A DNA stretch of 64,000 nucleotides from CAZXFA01 sp964640085 (GTDB lineage Bacteria; Actinomycetota; UBA4738; HRBIN12), in assembly GCA_964640085.1 (NCBI GenBank), contig CAZXFA010000011.1, forward strand, positions 1 to 64,000, written 5' to 3'. Position numbers and translations under genes: made by a program. Below the pieces are notes generated by a model. The model was not told the DNA's origin. It was given only the letters and a program-made list of their open reading frames with translations, and did no database searches. Below, piece after piece: positions 7,426 to 15,980 of this stretch (its first letter is position 1; every line of letters begins with the position of its first letter).

Positions 7426-8775
7426 ATGCCCGAGACGTCCGACGTCGTGGGGATCGGCCTGGCGGGAGGGCGGGGCGTCCGGGCTCGCCCGCTCACCCTC
7501 AAGGCGCCGGGGTACCTGCGCTCGAAGGCCGCGATGTCCTTCCTCGGGCAACGGCTGATCCGCTGGGTACTGCTGATCCTGTCCACTGAGGGGATCAAGG
7601 ACTACTACGTGATCGCCCACGGGAAGGAGAACCGCTACCAGATCAAGGTGATGATCGGGTACGGCGAGACGTTCGGGGTCGACGTCAAGTACTCACCGGT
7701 CAAGTACGACCCGCTCACGACCGGGAGCGCGGACTCCACGCTCCGGATGCTCGAGTACTGGGACATCTCCCAGCCCGCCCTCGTCTTCCCGACGGACTCG
7801 GTCATCGATTTCGACCTGGAGCCCATGCTCCGGGCGCACCGGGAGACCGGCGCGATCGTCACGATCGCGGCGATGCTCCGTGAGCCCGACGAGGTGGCCG
7901 AGAAGTACGGGCTGATGCTGACCGACGCGAGCCGGCGGGTGCTCGAGTTCGTCGAGAAGCCCACGCTGGCCGAGCTCCGCGACCACTTCCGCACCGAGAC
8001 CGACGAGGACTTCCAGCAGCTGCCGCTGATGACGAACGCGGGCTTCTACCTCGTCGATTCGATCCGGCTCCGCGAGCTCGTCGACCGAGCGGAGGTGGCG
8101 GCCCTCCGTCGGGCGCGCCTGGACTTCGGCAAGGATCTGCTCCCGTGGCTGGTGGGGGCCGGGTACCCGGTGCACGCCTTCCCGGTCCGCCGGATCGGTG
8201 ACCTGGGCAACGTGCATGACTACGTGGAGACGATGGTCGTGGCGCTCAGCGGAGAGTTCCAGGCGGTCGTGCGTCTCCTGGGTCGCCCCTTCGACCCGGA
8301 GCAGAACGTCTGGATCGCAGCGGAGTCGCTCGCGATGCGCGATGCCACGAGCGGCAAGACGCTGGCCGAGAAGATCAGCGAGGGGCTGGTAGAGATCGGT
8401 CCGGCAGTCCGGATCGGGCGCTTCTGCGAGATCCATCCCGGCGTCCGGATCTCGGGATCGAACCTGGACGACGACATCGAGATCCATCGCGACGCTGTCA
8501 TCGAACGCTCCCAGATCCGCGACGGCGCGATCATCGGGGCGGCGGCGCGCGTGTCCGAGTCCGTGGTCGGCTCGATGTCCGAGGTGCGCTCCGAGCCATA
8601 CCACCAGACCGTGCTCGAGCGATACGTCGCGCTCGGCGACGAGGTGGTCGTCCATCCGGGCGTGCACCTGTCAGACGAGGTGGCCGTCTACCCGCGGCTC
8701 AAGCTCCCCTCAGGGATCGAGATCCCGGCCGAGACGGAGGTCACCGGTCCCGCCGACGTCCTCCGGTACCTGTAG
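7426..8775 (+). CDS. Sugar-phosphate nucleotidyltransferase with C-terminal beta-helix
   Basis: A 449-residue protein. The N-terminal nucleotidyltransferase fold begins with GLAGGRGVRARPLTL, a variant of the GxGxRLxPLT signature. LVFPTDSVIDFDL supplies the acidic metal ligands, and KYGLMLTDASRRVLEFVEKP is the substrate-binding segment. About residues 330-449 show hexapeptide-like left-handed beta-helix sequence (VRIGRFCEIHPGVRISGSNL, IEIHRDAVIERSQIRDGAII). The usual PK of the signature is replaced by APGYLRSKA, so its exact activity is uncertain. Glucose-1-phosphate or mannose-1-phosphate nucleotidylyltransferase are both possible. Confidence 0.8.
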   Translation: MPETSDVVGIGLAGGRGVRARPLTLKAPGYLRSKAAMSFLGQRLIRWVLLILSTEGIKDYYVIAHGKENRYQIKVMIGYGETFGVDVKYSPVKYDPLTTGSADSTLRMLEYWDISQPALVFPTDSVIDFDLEPMLRAHRETGAIVTIAAMLREPDEVAEKYGLMLTDASRRVLEFVEKPTLAELRDHFRTETDEDFQQLPLMTNAGFYLVDSIRLRELVDRAEVAALRRARLDFGKDLLPWLVGAGYPVHAFPVRRIGDLGNVHDYVETMVVALSGEFQAVVRLLGRPFDPEQNVWIAAESLAMRDATSGKTLAEKISEGLVEIGPAVRIGRFCEIHPGVRISGSNLDDDIEIHRDAVIERSQIRDGAIIGAAARVSESVVGSMSEVRSEPYHQTVLERYVALGDEVVVHPGVHLSDEVAVYPRLKLPSGIEIPAETEVTGPADVLRYL

Positions 8776-8778
8776 GCT
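8773..8778 (+). promoter_or_regulatory. -10 box (TAGGCT), leaderless
   Basis: TAGGCT overlaps the TAG stop of the upstream gene and ends eight bases before the ATG at 8787, with no Shine-Dalgarno between. It suggests a leaderless transcript for the LLM oxidoreductase. Confidence 0.5.
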
Positions 8779-8786
8779 CGGGCCGG

Positions 8787-9794
8787 ATGCGCGTCGGCCT
8801 CGCCCTGCCCCACTACGACTTCTCGCTCCCGGAGGGCGGTCCTATCTCCTTCGAACGCGTCGCCGAGGTCGCGGCGCGTGCCGAGCGTTTCGGCTTCGAC
8901 TCCGTTTGGATCTCCGATCACTTCTTCGCCTCGCTCGAACGCTACGGCGGGGACGGCACGCGGTACGGGGCTCTCGAGCCCCTGACCACCCTGGCGGGGC
9001 TCGCGCCGATCACCGAGCGGATCCGGCTCGGAACGCTGGTGCTCTCGGTCGCGTTCCGCCATCCGTCGATCGTCGCGAAGTCAGCCGCCGCGATCGATCG
9101 GATCTCGGGCGGCCGTCTCGACCTCGGCCTGGGCGCCGGGTGGTTCGAAGACGAGTACACCGCGTTCGGTTACGCGTTCGGATCGGTGGGGGAGCGGTTC
9201 GACCTGTTGGAGGAGACGCTCGAGGTCCTCGGCGCACTGTTCGACGGCGAGCCGGCGTCGTTCGAGGGACCGCGCTTCCGGCTACGCGAGGCGTTCAACC
9301 GGCCGCGACCCGTTCAAGAGCCGCGACCACCCCTCATGGTCGGCGGCAAGGGAGGTCCGCGGCTGCTCGATCTGGTCGCGCGGCTGGCCGACGGGTGGAA
9401 CGCCGCGTGGCGCTGGCAGCCTGAGGCGTATGCGGAGCGGGCCCGGGCCGTCCGGGAGGCGTGCGACCGGGTGGACCGGGATCCGTCGACGCTCCGCCTC
9501 TCGCTCGGCCTGTACACGGTGGTCGGGGAGGACGAGCGGGACGTCGCGCGGCGGTACGAGCGGATGGCGCGGGCGCTGCCGACCGGCGTCGCGCATCCCC
9601 TGCCCCTGGAGACGCTCAGGGACGAGGGGCTGGTGGGGACACCGGAGGTGGTCCTGGAGCGGTTGGCCCGGTTCGCCGAGCTGGGGGTGGACGAGCTGGT
9701 GATCGCTCCGGCGCCGATCTGGTTCGCGATGCCCGACCCCTCGATGCTCGACGTGGTCGCCGAGGCCGTGCTACCGAGGGCCCGGATCCTGTGA
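8787..9794 (+). CDS. LLM-class (F420-type) flavin-dependent oxidoreductase
   Basis: A 335-residue luciferase-like monooxygenase-fold protein. Markers: MRVGLALPHYDF, AERFGFDSVWISDHFF (about residues 30-48), LEPLTTLAGLAPITERIRLG, SAAAIDRISGGRLDLGLGAG, and RPPLMVGGKGGPRLLDLVAR. These are characteristic of the actinobacterial LLM group that mostly uses coenzyme F420, though FMN use cannot be excluded. It starts 11 bases after the preceding stop and its own TGA overlaps the GTG of the next small gene. Substrate unknown. Confidence 0.88.
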   Translation: MRVGLALPHYDFSLPEGGPISFERVAEVAARAERFGFDSVWISDHFFASLERYGGDGTRYGALEPLTTLAGLAPITERIRLGTLVLSVAFRHPSIVAKSAAAIDRISGGRLDLGLGAGWFEDEYTAFGYAFGSVGERFDLLEETLEVLGALFDGEPASFEGPRFRLREAFNRPRPVQEPRPPLMVGGKGGPRLLDLVARLADGWNAAWRWQPEAYAERARAVREACDRVDRDPSTLRLSLGLYTVVGEDERDVARRYERMARALPTGVAHPLPLETLRDEGLVGTPEVVLERLARFAELGVDELVIAPAPIWFAMPDPSMLDVVAEAVLPRARIL

Positions 9795-10012
9795 CCGGGT
9801 TCCTCGAGGCGGCGATCGCGGTCCTGGAGGAGGAGGGGGAGCCGCTCCACTGGACCCGGATCCAGGACCTCGCCTTGCAGCGTGGGTACCTGGACCCGTT
9901 CGCGCATCCAGACATCCGACGGCACCTGCTTGCAGCGCTGGCCGAGGGGACCCGGACCGGCATCCTGGTCAAGGAGGGGACCGGCGTGTTCGGGTTGGCT
10001 CAGCGACGGTAG
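9791..10012 (+). CDS. Small HARE-HTH (HB1/ASXL/restriction-type) winged-helix protein
   Basis: A 73-residue protein starting at a GTG that overlaps the LLM oxidoreductase stop (GTGA). The pattern AAIAVLEEEGEPLHWTRIQD, LALQRGYLDP and HPDIRRHLLAALAEG is the HARE-HTH fold also found in the RNA polymerase delta subunit and at the ends of some restriction endonucleases. It ends in the beta-wing FVKEG-type strand (ILVKEGTGVFGLAQRR). Its 3' end overlaps the convergent glpX gene by 13 bases. Probably DNA- or RNA-polymerase-associated, but the partner is unknown. Confidence 0.72.
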   Translation: MTGFLEAAIAVLEEEGEPLHWTRIQDLALQRGYLDPFAHPDIRRHLLAALAEGTRTGILVKEGTGVFGLAQRR

Positions 10013-10998
10013 TCGATCGGCGAGTAGTGCTCGAGCTTGGAGAAGCGGTGTTGCGCCTCGATGTAGCGCACGGTACCCGAGCGCGAGCGCATCACGATCG
10101 AGTACGTGGTGGCCCCGTCCGGCGTGTACTGCACGCTGCGGAGCAGCGAGCCGTCGGTGATCCCGGTCGCCGCGAAGAACACGTCCCGCCCGCTCACCAG
10201 GTCGTCCGTGGTCAGGACGCGCTCCGGGTCGAACCCCGCGTCGACGAACTGCCGCCGCTCGTCGTCGTTCCGGGGCCATAGGCGGCCCTGGATCGCTCCG
10301 CCGAGGCACTTGAGCGCCGCGGCGGCGATCACGCCCTCCGGGGTCCCGCCGATCCCCAGCAGCAGGTCGATCCCGGAGCGATCGGACGTCGCGGCGGCGA
10401 TCGCCCCGGCGACGTCGCCGTCGGTGATAAGGAACACCCGGGCGCCGACCTCCCGGACCCGGCGGATGATGTCCGCGTGGCGGGGGCGATCGAGCACCAC
10501 CACGCCGATCTCCTCGGGCCGCACTCCCTTGGCCTTCGCGACCAGGCGGACGTTGTCCTCCGGTGCCGCGGTGATGTCGATCGCCTCGGCCGCCTCCCGA
10601 CCCGCGGCGACCTTCTCCATGTAGACCGCGGCGCCGGGGAAGAACATCGTCCCCCGTTCCGCCAGCGCGATCACCGACAGGGCGTTCGGCTGACCCAACG
10701 CGGTCAGACGTGTGCCGTCGATGGGATCGACGGCCACGTCCACCTCGGGACCGTTCCCCGTGCCGACGGCCTCGTGGTTGTAGAGCATCGGCGCTTCGTC
10801 CTTCTCCCCTTCGCCGATCACCACCACGCCGTCCATCGCCACGGTGTCGATCATCAGGCGCATCGCGTCGACCGCCGCCTGGTCGGCCGCGATCTTGTCG
10901 CCGTGACCCACCCATCGTCCGGCCGCCAACGCGGCGGCCTCCGTGACGCGGACGAGCTCGAGCGCGAGGTTGCGGTCGGGTCGTTGGGTCCCTTCCAT
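10000..10998 (-). CDS. glpX: Class II fructose-1,6-bisphosphatase GlpX
   Basis: A 332-residue Li+-sensitive-phosphatase-fold enzyme of gluconeogenesis that removes the 1-phosphate of fructose 1,6-bisphosphate. Metal and catalytic motifs are present: GDKIAADQAAVDAM, VVIGEGEKDEAPML, VDVAVDPIDGTRLTALG and LLGIGGTPEGVIAAAALKCL. The ATG at 10996-10998 has AGGAGG upstream; the longer open frame is not conserved. In actinobacteria GlpX is often the only FBPase, and it would be needed for growth on the glycerol handled by the regulon nearby. Confidence 0.95.
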   Translation of the reverse strand: MEGTQRPDRNLALELVRVTEAAALAAGRWVGHGDKIAADQAAVDAMRLMIDTVAMDGVVVIGEGEKDEAPMLYNHEAVGTGNGPEVDVAVDPIDGTRLTALGQPNALSVIALAERGTMFFPGAAVYMEKVAAGREAAEAIDITAAPEDNVRLVAKAKGVRPEEIGVVVLDRPRHADIIRRVREVGARVFLITDGDVAGAIAAATSDRSGIDLLLGIGGTPEGVIAAAALKCLGGAIQGRLWPRNDDERRQFVDAGFDPERVLTTDDLVSGRDVFFAATGITDGSLLRSVQYTPDGATTYSIVMRSRSGTVRYIEAQHRFSKLEHYSPIDYRR

Positions 10999-11032
10999 CG
11001 TTGCCTCCTGCCGCTCGGGTGGCTTCAGCATC

Positions 11033-12040
11033 CTACGTTCCCGCCCCACGCGGCGGGGGCCCCAGGCCTCGGTCCGCGTACCACGCGAGCGTCCGGCGGA
11101 ACGTTTCCTCGATCGGCGTGTAGCGAACCCCCAGCTCCCGCCCGGCCTTCGAGCCGTCGTACCGGTGGCCGTGCATGAGCGTCCGCACCACCTCTCGGCA
11201 CACGAGGGGGTTGCGCCCGACCATCCGCGCCGCCGTCTCGGACGACGCGCCGGCCGCGACCACGGCCCACCGCGGCAGCCACACCACGCGTTCCGGGCGC
11301 CCACAGAGCCCACGGACCAGCGCCAGGGCCTCGCGCGTCGTGAGCGTGGCTCCGGAGAGCAGGTAGCGCTCCCCGGCGACCCCCCGGGTCTCGGCGAGCA
11401 GGTGGCCCTCAGCGCAATCGGACACGTCGACCAGGGAGATCGTCGTGTCCACGAGCACGGGGAGCCGGCCGTTCACCGCGTGCAACAGCAGCCGAGCCGA
11501 GCCCGTGCTGCGCCCTGGCCCCTGGACCGAGGCGGGCTGGACGATCACCGCCCGCACGCCGCGGCCGGCAGCCAGGTCGAGGACGCGGTGTTCCGCCAGG
11601 CGCTTGGAGCGCTCGTAGTGGGAGAGGTAGGAGCCGCGATGGGGCGAGTCTTCCCGCCCGACGGTCCCGGACGCCTCGCCGATCGCGGCGGCGGAGGACG
11701 TGTGGACGACCATCGCGACGCCTGCGTCCGCGGCGGCCTCGATCACGTTCGTGGGGCCCTGGACGTTGACTCGGTACATCGGTTCGGGATCGCGGAGGCA
11801 CATCGCGTTCACCCCCGCGACATGGAGTACCGAGCCGACGCCGTCCATCGCCTTCCGCAGGGAGGCGGGATCCAGGACGTCGCCCGGCACCGGTCGGGCG
11901 CCGAGCTCGCCCAGCGCGGCGGCCGAGCGATCGGATCGAGCGAGGCCACGCACCTCACGGCCAGCCAGGATCAACCGCTTCACGATCGCCCGCCCGACGA
12001 CGCCCGTGCCACCGGTCACCAGGACGGGGTCGCCGGGCAA
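11033..12040 (-). CDS. NAD(P)-dependent epimerase/dehydratase (extended SDR)
   Basis: A 335-residue Rossmann-fold protein. The dinucleotide-binding motif is VLVTGGTGVVGRAIV (TGxxGxxG, residues about 6-20). VVHTSSAAAIGE and the YERSK motif supply the SDR Ser, Tyr and Lys. The likely start is TTG at 12038-12040, four bases after the pgsA stop, with only a weak upstream GGGCGCTGAG. The spacing suggests read-through from pgsA. The substrate cannot be told from sequence; relatives include sterol/nucleoside-sugar epimerases. Confidence 0.82.
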   Translation of the reverse strand: MPGDPVLVTGGTGVVGRAIVKRLILAGREVRGLARSDRSAAALGELGARPVPGDVLDPASLRKAMDGVGSVLHVAGVNAMCLRDPEPMYRVNVQGPTNVIEAAADAGVAMVVHTSSAAAIGEASGTVGREDSPHRGSYLSHYERSKRLAEHRVLDLAAGRGVRAVIVQPASVQGPGRSTGSARLLLHAVNGRLPVLVDTTISLVDVSDCAEGHLLAETRGVAGERYLLSGATLTTREALALVRGLCGRPERVVWLPRWAVVAAGASSETAARMVGRNPLVCREVVRTLMHGHRYDGSKAGRELGVRYTPIEETFRRTLAWYADRGLGPPPRGAGT

Positions 12041-12043
12041 CGC

Positions 12044-12637
12044 TCAGCGCCCGGAGTCGACCGAGAGGGCGGCGCGGAACCGCACGAGGTACTCGACGGC
12101 GGACCCGAGCGTGATCACGGCGGCCGCGATCATCGCGTACTCGTCGAGGAACAGCGGGCCGATCCGTTCCGGGTACCGAACGATAGCGAGCAGGATCGCC
12201 AGGAACTGGACGTTGGCCTTCGCCTTCCCCCAGATCGACGGGACCATGACCGCACCGCCGGCCGCCACCGCGCCCCGGAGTCCGAGGATCAACAGCTCTC
12301 GGCCCACGATCACGAAGGCGATCCACGGCGACGCCCGGTCCACCGCGACCAGGGCGAGCAGGACCCCCGAGACCAGCAGCTTGTCCGCGGTCGTGTCCAG
12401 GAAGTTGCCGAACGTGGTGGTCTGCGCCCACCGGCGGGCGAGGAACCCGTCGACGAAGTCGGTGACGGCCGCGACCGCGAACAACGCTCCGGCGACGGCG
12501 AACGCGTACCGGGTGGTCGGACCCGCCAGCGTCAGCGCCATGATCACCGGCAGCAGGAGCACCCGCAGCCAGGTGACGGCCTTGAGGAAGGCAGCGGCGC
12601 GGTGGTCGGCGGTGGTCGTCACGGGCCCCGCGCGCAT
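12044..12637 (-). CDS. pgsA: CDP-alcohol phosphatidyltransferase, PgsA-like
   Basis: A 197-residue multi-pass membrane enzyme. The CDP-alcohol phosphotransferase signature is complete: DFVDGFLARR, then GNFLDTTADK (D-x2-DG-x2-AR-x8-G-x3-D-x3-D). PgsA makes phosphatidylglycerol phosphate from CDP-diacylglycerol and glycerol 3-phosphate, which would tie it to the neighbouring glycerol genes. The start could be ATG at 12637 or GTG at 12622. It lies 13 bases after the DhaM-HPr-EI gene on the same strand. Phosphatidylinositol-type relatives cannot be fully excluded. Confidence 0.85.
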   Translation of the reverse strand: MRAGPVTTTADHRAAAFLKAVTWLRVLLLPVIMALTLAGPTTRYAFAVAGALFAVAAVTDFVDGFLARRWAQTTTFGNFLDTTADKLLVSGVLLALVAVDRASPWIAFVIVGRELLILGLRGAVAAGGAVMVPSIWGKAKANVQFLAILLAIVRYPERIGPLFLDEYAMIAAAVITLGSAVEYLVRFRAALSVDSGR

Positions 12638-12650
12638 CGTAGCAGTGAGA

Positions 12651-15137
12651 TCAGGCGCCCTCGGCGGCCTCGTGGAGGCGCCCCCGGACCGCCGCGGCCG
12701 TAGGGAGTCCCAGGGCCTCCGCGGCCAGGGCGGCGGCGGAGCCCAGGTCCGTGCGTCGGACCGCCTCCTTGACATGCGGGATCGCGGGGGCGCTCATCGA
12801 GAGCTCCCGCGCCCCGAGCCCGAGCAGCAGCGGCGTGGCCAGGGGATCGGCCGCGAGCTCCCCGCACACCCCGGTCCATCGGCCGGCGCGCTCGGCCGCG
12901 GTTGCCGTCCGCCGGATCAGCTCGAGGACGGCCGGGTGGAGGGGATCGGCCAGCGGGGCCACGCGCTCGTTCCCCCGCTCGGCGGCCAGGACGTACTGGG
13001 TGAGGTCGTTGGTACCGACCGAGAAGAAGTCCACCAGCGGGGCGAGGCGGTCGGCGGTCAGTGCCGCCGAGGGTACTTCGACCATGATGCCCACCTCGAG
13101 GCGCTCGGGCAGCGTGTGCCCTCGGCTCGCGAGCGTCTCGCGGGTCCGGTGGAGCGCCTCCCGCGCCTCGGACAGCTCGTCGACCGTCGCGACCATGGGG
13201 AACATCACGCGGACCGGGTGGTCGACCGCCACGCGGACGATCGCCCGGAGCTGCACCTCCAACAGCTCGGGACGGGCCAGGCCGAGCCGCACGCCGCGGA
13301 CGCCGAGGAAGGGGTTCCCCTCCTCGGGCCGATCGAGGAACGGCAGGGGCTTGTCCGCGCCCACGTCCAGCGTCCGGAGGATCATCGGGCGACCGCCGAG
13401 GCGTTCGGCCGCCTCCCGGTAGGCGGCCTCCTGCTCATCCTCCGACGGCATCCGATCGCGATCCAGGAACAGGAACTCGGTCCGGAAGAGCCCGACTCCG
13501 TCGCACCCGGCGCCGACGGCCGCCGGCACGTCGGCGGGGGACCCCACGTTCGCCGCCACCTCGACCCGGGTGCCGTCGCGTGTGCGGGCCGGCTGGGCCG
13601 CGGTCGCGCGGGCAGCCCGATCGAGCGCGGCGCGTTCGCTCCGCCGGCGTTCGAGCTCGTGGGCCACGTCCGCCGGCGGTCGCACGTACACGGCGCCCTG
13701 GTCCCCGTCGATCGCGATGAGGATGCCCTCGGGGACGGCCAGGAGGTCGGGACCGATCCCGACGACGGCGGGGATCCCGAGGGATCGAGCCAGGACCGCG
13801 GCGTGCGAGGTCGGGCCGCCGAAGGCTGTAGCCACGCCGAGCGCGACGGCGGGGTCCAGGGCGGCGGCGTCCGCGGGGGCGAGGTCGGCGGCGACGAGGA
13901 TGCCCGGAGCGTCGAGCCGCGGCGGTGGGACCTCCGCGTCCAGGAGGCGAGCCAGAACCTGCGCCCCGACGCTGCGGAGGTCCGCCGCCCGCGCCCGCTG
14001 GTATCCATCTTCGAGCGCCTCCCAGTCGCGGGCGACCTCATCCACGGCGTCCGACCAGGCCCGTGCCGCGGGGATCCCGGCCGCGATCGCCGAGGCGGCC
14101 GGGTCGGTCAACGCCTCGTCCCGGAGGAGCAGCAGGTGAGCCTCGAAGATCGCCCCCTGAGCCGGACCGGCGCGGGAGGCCACCGACGCCCGTTGCGCCT
14201 CGACGTCCCGTCGGGTAGTCCGGAGCGCCCGCTCGAGCCTCCGCTCCTCCTGGTCCCGCCCCCGGCTGCGGAGGTCGTCCGGGATCTCCAGCGGCGGGAC
14301 GTGGAACCGCCGGGCCTGCCCGACCGCCACGCCGCCGGAGGCCGGGAGCCCTCGGAGCCCGTCACCCGGACCGGCCGGCGCGCGCGCCGCGGACGGGGTG
14401 GGCTCGAGCACGTCGTCGAAGCCGCGGTCCGCCAGCGCACGGATCGAGGTGATCGCCTCGGTGGCCTGCGGTCCCGAGGCGTTGACCTCGATCTCATGGC
14501 CCTCGATGACGCCGAGGGTGGCCACCCCGTTCAGGCTCCGGGCGCTCACGGGCCCGCGGCCCGTGGTGGCGTTCGAGACCCGCACGTCCGCATCGAACGC
14601 CGAGGCCGTCTGGACGAAGCGGGCCGCCGGCCGCGTGTGGAGACCGTGCGGGTTCCCCACCGCGATCCGGATGGATGCGACCTGGCCGCTGGCCGGCGCG
14701 GTTCCTTGGTGCGCACCCGCGACCGAGCCCGTGCCGAGATGCGCGGCCTTGGCCGCGGTCGCCCCTCGTGCCTCGTCGGCGGCCTGGCTCAGCGACCCGC
14801 CCACCCGGGCGGTCACGGCCGCGGCCACGGCGCCCTCGACGAACGGGGCCTCGGTGAGCAGCACCCGATCGCGGCGCTCCTCGTGGATCAGGTCCAGCGC
14901 CATCTCCGCCGACAGGACGGCGCTCCCGAGGTCCATCAGCACGAGCACCCCCTCCTCGGACCATGCCCGCTCGATCGCCCGCTGGACGAGGACGGCATCG
15001 GTGCCGATGGGGTGATCCGGGGCGTCGAGGCCACCCGCCGTCTCGATCCGCACGTCCGGCCCCCCCATCTCGCGAGCCAGCTCGGCGGCCCCCTCCGCGA
15101 TCCGATGGCTGTGCGAGACGAGGACGATGCCGATCAC
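12651..15137 (-). CDS. dhaM: DhaM-HPr-EI fusion, phosphotransfer protein for dihydroxyacetone kinase
   Basis: An 828-residue three-part PTS protein. Residues 1-130 are the DhaM EIIA domain (VLVSHSHRIAEG with likely phospho-His9; VLMDLGSAVLSAEMAL). About 155-240 are HPr (NPHGLHTRPAARFV, phospho-His near 168). The rest is enzyme I: AFGGPTSHAAVLARSLGIPA with phospho-His near 445, GLFRTEFLFLDRD, VGIMVEVPSAA, FFSVGTNDLTQYV and a catalytic-type GVCGELAADP. It would take phosphate from PEP and pass it through all three histidines to DhaL-bound ADP. The GTG at 15135-15137 starts right at the EIIA fold. It follows the sdhD-like gene by eight bases. Confidence 0.93.
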   Translation of the reverse strand: MIGIVLVSHSHRIAEGAAELAREMGGPDVRIETAGGLDAPDHPIGTDAVLVQRAIERAWSEEGVLVLMDLGSAVLSAEMALDLIHEERRDRVLLTEAPFVEGAVAAAVTARVGGSLSQAADEARGATAAKAAHLGTGSVAGAHQGTAPASGQVASIRIAVGNPHGLHTRPAARFVQTASAFDADVRVSNATTGRGPVSARSLNGVATLGVIEGHEIEVNASGPQATEAITSIRALADRGFDDVLEPTPSAARAPAGPGDGLRGLPASGGVAVGQARRFHVPPLEIPDDLRSRGRDQEERRLERALRTTRRDVEAQRASVASRAGPAQGAIFEAHLLLLRDEALTDPAASAIAAGIPAARAWSDAVDEVARDWEALEDGYQRARAADLRSVGAQVLARLLDAEVPPPRLDAPGILVAADLAPADAAALDPAVALGVATAFGGPTSHAAVLARSLGIPAVVGIGPDLLAVPEGILIAIDGDQGAVYVRPPADVAHELERRRSERAALDRAARATAAQPARTRDGTRVEVAANVGSPADVPAAVGAGCDGVGLFRTEFLFLDRDRMPSEDEQEAAYREAAERLGGRPMILRTLDVGADKPLPFLDRPEEGNPFLGVRGVRLGLARPELLEVQLRAIVRVAVDHPVRVMFPMVATVDELSEAREALHRTRETLASRGHTLPERLEVGIMVEVPSAALTADRLAPLVDFFSVGTNDLTQYVLAAERGNERVAPLADPLHPAVLELIRRTATAAERAGRWTGVCGELAADPLATPLLLGLGARELSMSAPAIPHVKEAVRRTDLGSAAALAAEALGLPTAAAVRGRLHEAAEGA

Positions 15138-15145
15138 GGCCGACG

Positions 15146-15544
15146 CTAGGCCCTCGAGGTCAGGGTTCCGACGAGGAAGAAGCCGTACGCGACCGTGAGG
15201 ATCCCGAGGACCCAGAGCCCGACGTCGATCCTCCGGCGGGCCGACCGTCCCAGGTTCAGATCGAACAGCACGCTCCGCAGCCCGAGCAGCGCATGGACGG
15301 TCACCGTCAGCAGGAAGAAGAGCTCGATGGTGAAGATGACCGGGCTCGAGATGTACTCGAGCACCTGTCGGTACGTGCGGAGCCCGCCGATCCCCTCGAC
15401 GACGAAGTGGTGGGCCACCATGTGGACAAGCAGCAGGACCAGCAGCGCGGCGCCGGAGCCCACCGTCCACCACCACACCCGCGTGGACCGACCGCCCGGA
15501 TAGAGATGGCGGTGCGGGCGGGGACGAGTCTCGACGACGGCCAT
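15146..15544 (-). CDS. Succinate dehydrogenase-type membrane anchor (SdhD-like)
   Basis: A 132-residue membrane protein with three hydrophobic helices: SGAALLVLLLVHMVAHHFVV, PVIFTIELFFLLTVTVHALL and VGLWVLGILTVAYGFFLVG. It has histidines in the right places for heme b (HMVAHH, VHALLGLRS) and the loop RQVLEYISSPV seen in actinobacterial SdhD. Its ATG (15542-15544) is one base from the sdhC-like stop. In ordinary complex II it would anchor SdhAB and reduce quinone. Here no sdhA is present; the flavoprotein of the operon is GlpA-like, so it more likely anchors a glycerol-3-phosphate dehydrogenase. Confidence 0.85.
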   Translation of the reverse strand: MAVVETRPRPHRHLYPGGRSTRVWWWTVGSGAALLVLLLVHMVAHHFVVEGIGGLRTYRQVLEYISSPVIFTIELFFLLTVTVHALLGLRSVLFDLNLGRSARRRIDVGLWVLGILTVAYGFFLVGTLTSRA

Positions 15545-15545
15545 C

Positions 15546-15980
15546 TCAGGCGTCTCCCAAGATGTGGAGAGCGCCATAGGCGAGCGCGAGCGTCCCGATC
15601 ACGGTTCCAGCCCAGAACATCGCGCGCTGGCGGTTCGGGACGACGCCGCTGCCGACCAGCGCCACGCGCACCCCGTTGAGCCCGTGGTAGAGGAGCCCGA
15701 ACAGCAGCAGGACGTCCAGCAACAGGAAGACCGTCGTCGTGGCGATCCGCAGGAAGTCACCCCAGGCCGACTCGCCGACCAGCAACAGGGAGAGGACGCC
15801 CAGGTGCAGGTACAGATAGAAGACCAGACCGAGCCCCGTCACCCGGTTCACGGCGAACGCCCAGGACCCGAGCGCCCGTCCGCGGGGATCGAACCACCCG
15901 CTCGGCGACGGTCCGATACCTTTGCGTCGCACCGGTCCACGGATCTCGCGGGCCTCCGGTCCGGCGGACCGCCCGCTCAC
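15546..15980 (-). CDS. Succinate dehydrogenase-type cytochrome b subunit (SdhC-like)
   Basis: A 144-residue protein. A charged N-terminal stretch of about 40 residues precedes the SdhC hallmark FAVNRVTGLGLVFYLYLHLG (heme-ligand-type His and the quinone-site R-x-TG). A second helix is TTVFLLLDVLLLFGLLYHGL, followed by NGVRVALVGSG and a third helix. The GTG start at 15978-15980 overlaps the SdhB-like stop (GTGA) and has AAGGAG upstream. Together with the SdhD-like gene it forms the heme/quinone membrane module of the operon. Confidence 0.87.
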   Translation of the reverse strand: MSGRSAGPEAREIRGPVRRKGIGPSPSGWFDPRGRALGSWAFAVNRVTGLGLVFYLYLHLGVLSLLLVGESAWGDFLRIATTTVFLLLDVLLLFGLLYHGLNGVRVALVGSGVVPNRQRAMFWAGTVIGTLALAYGALHILGDA

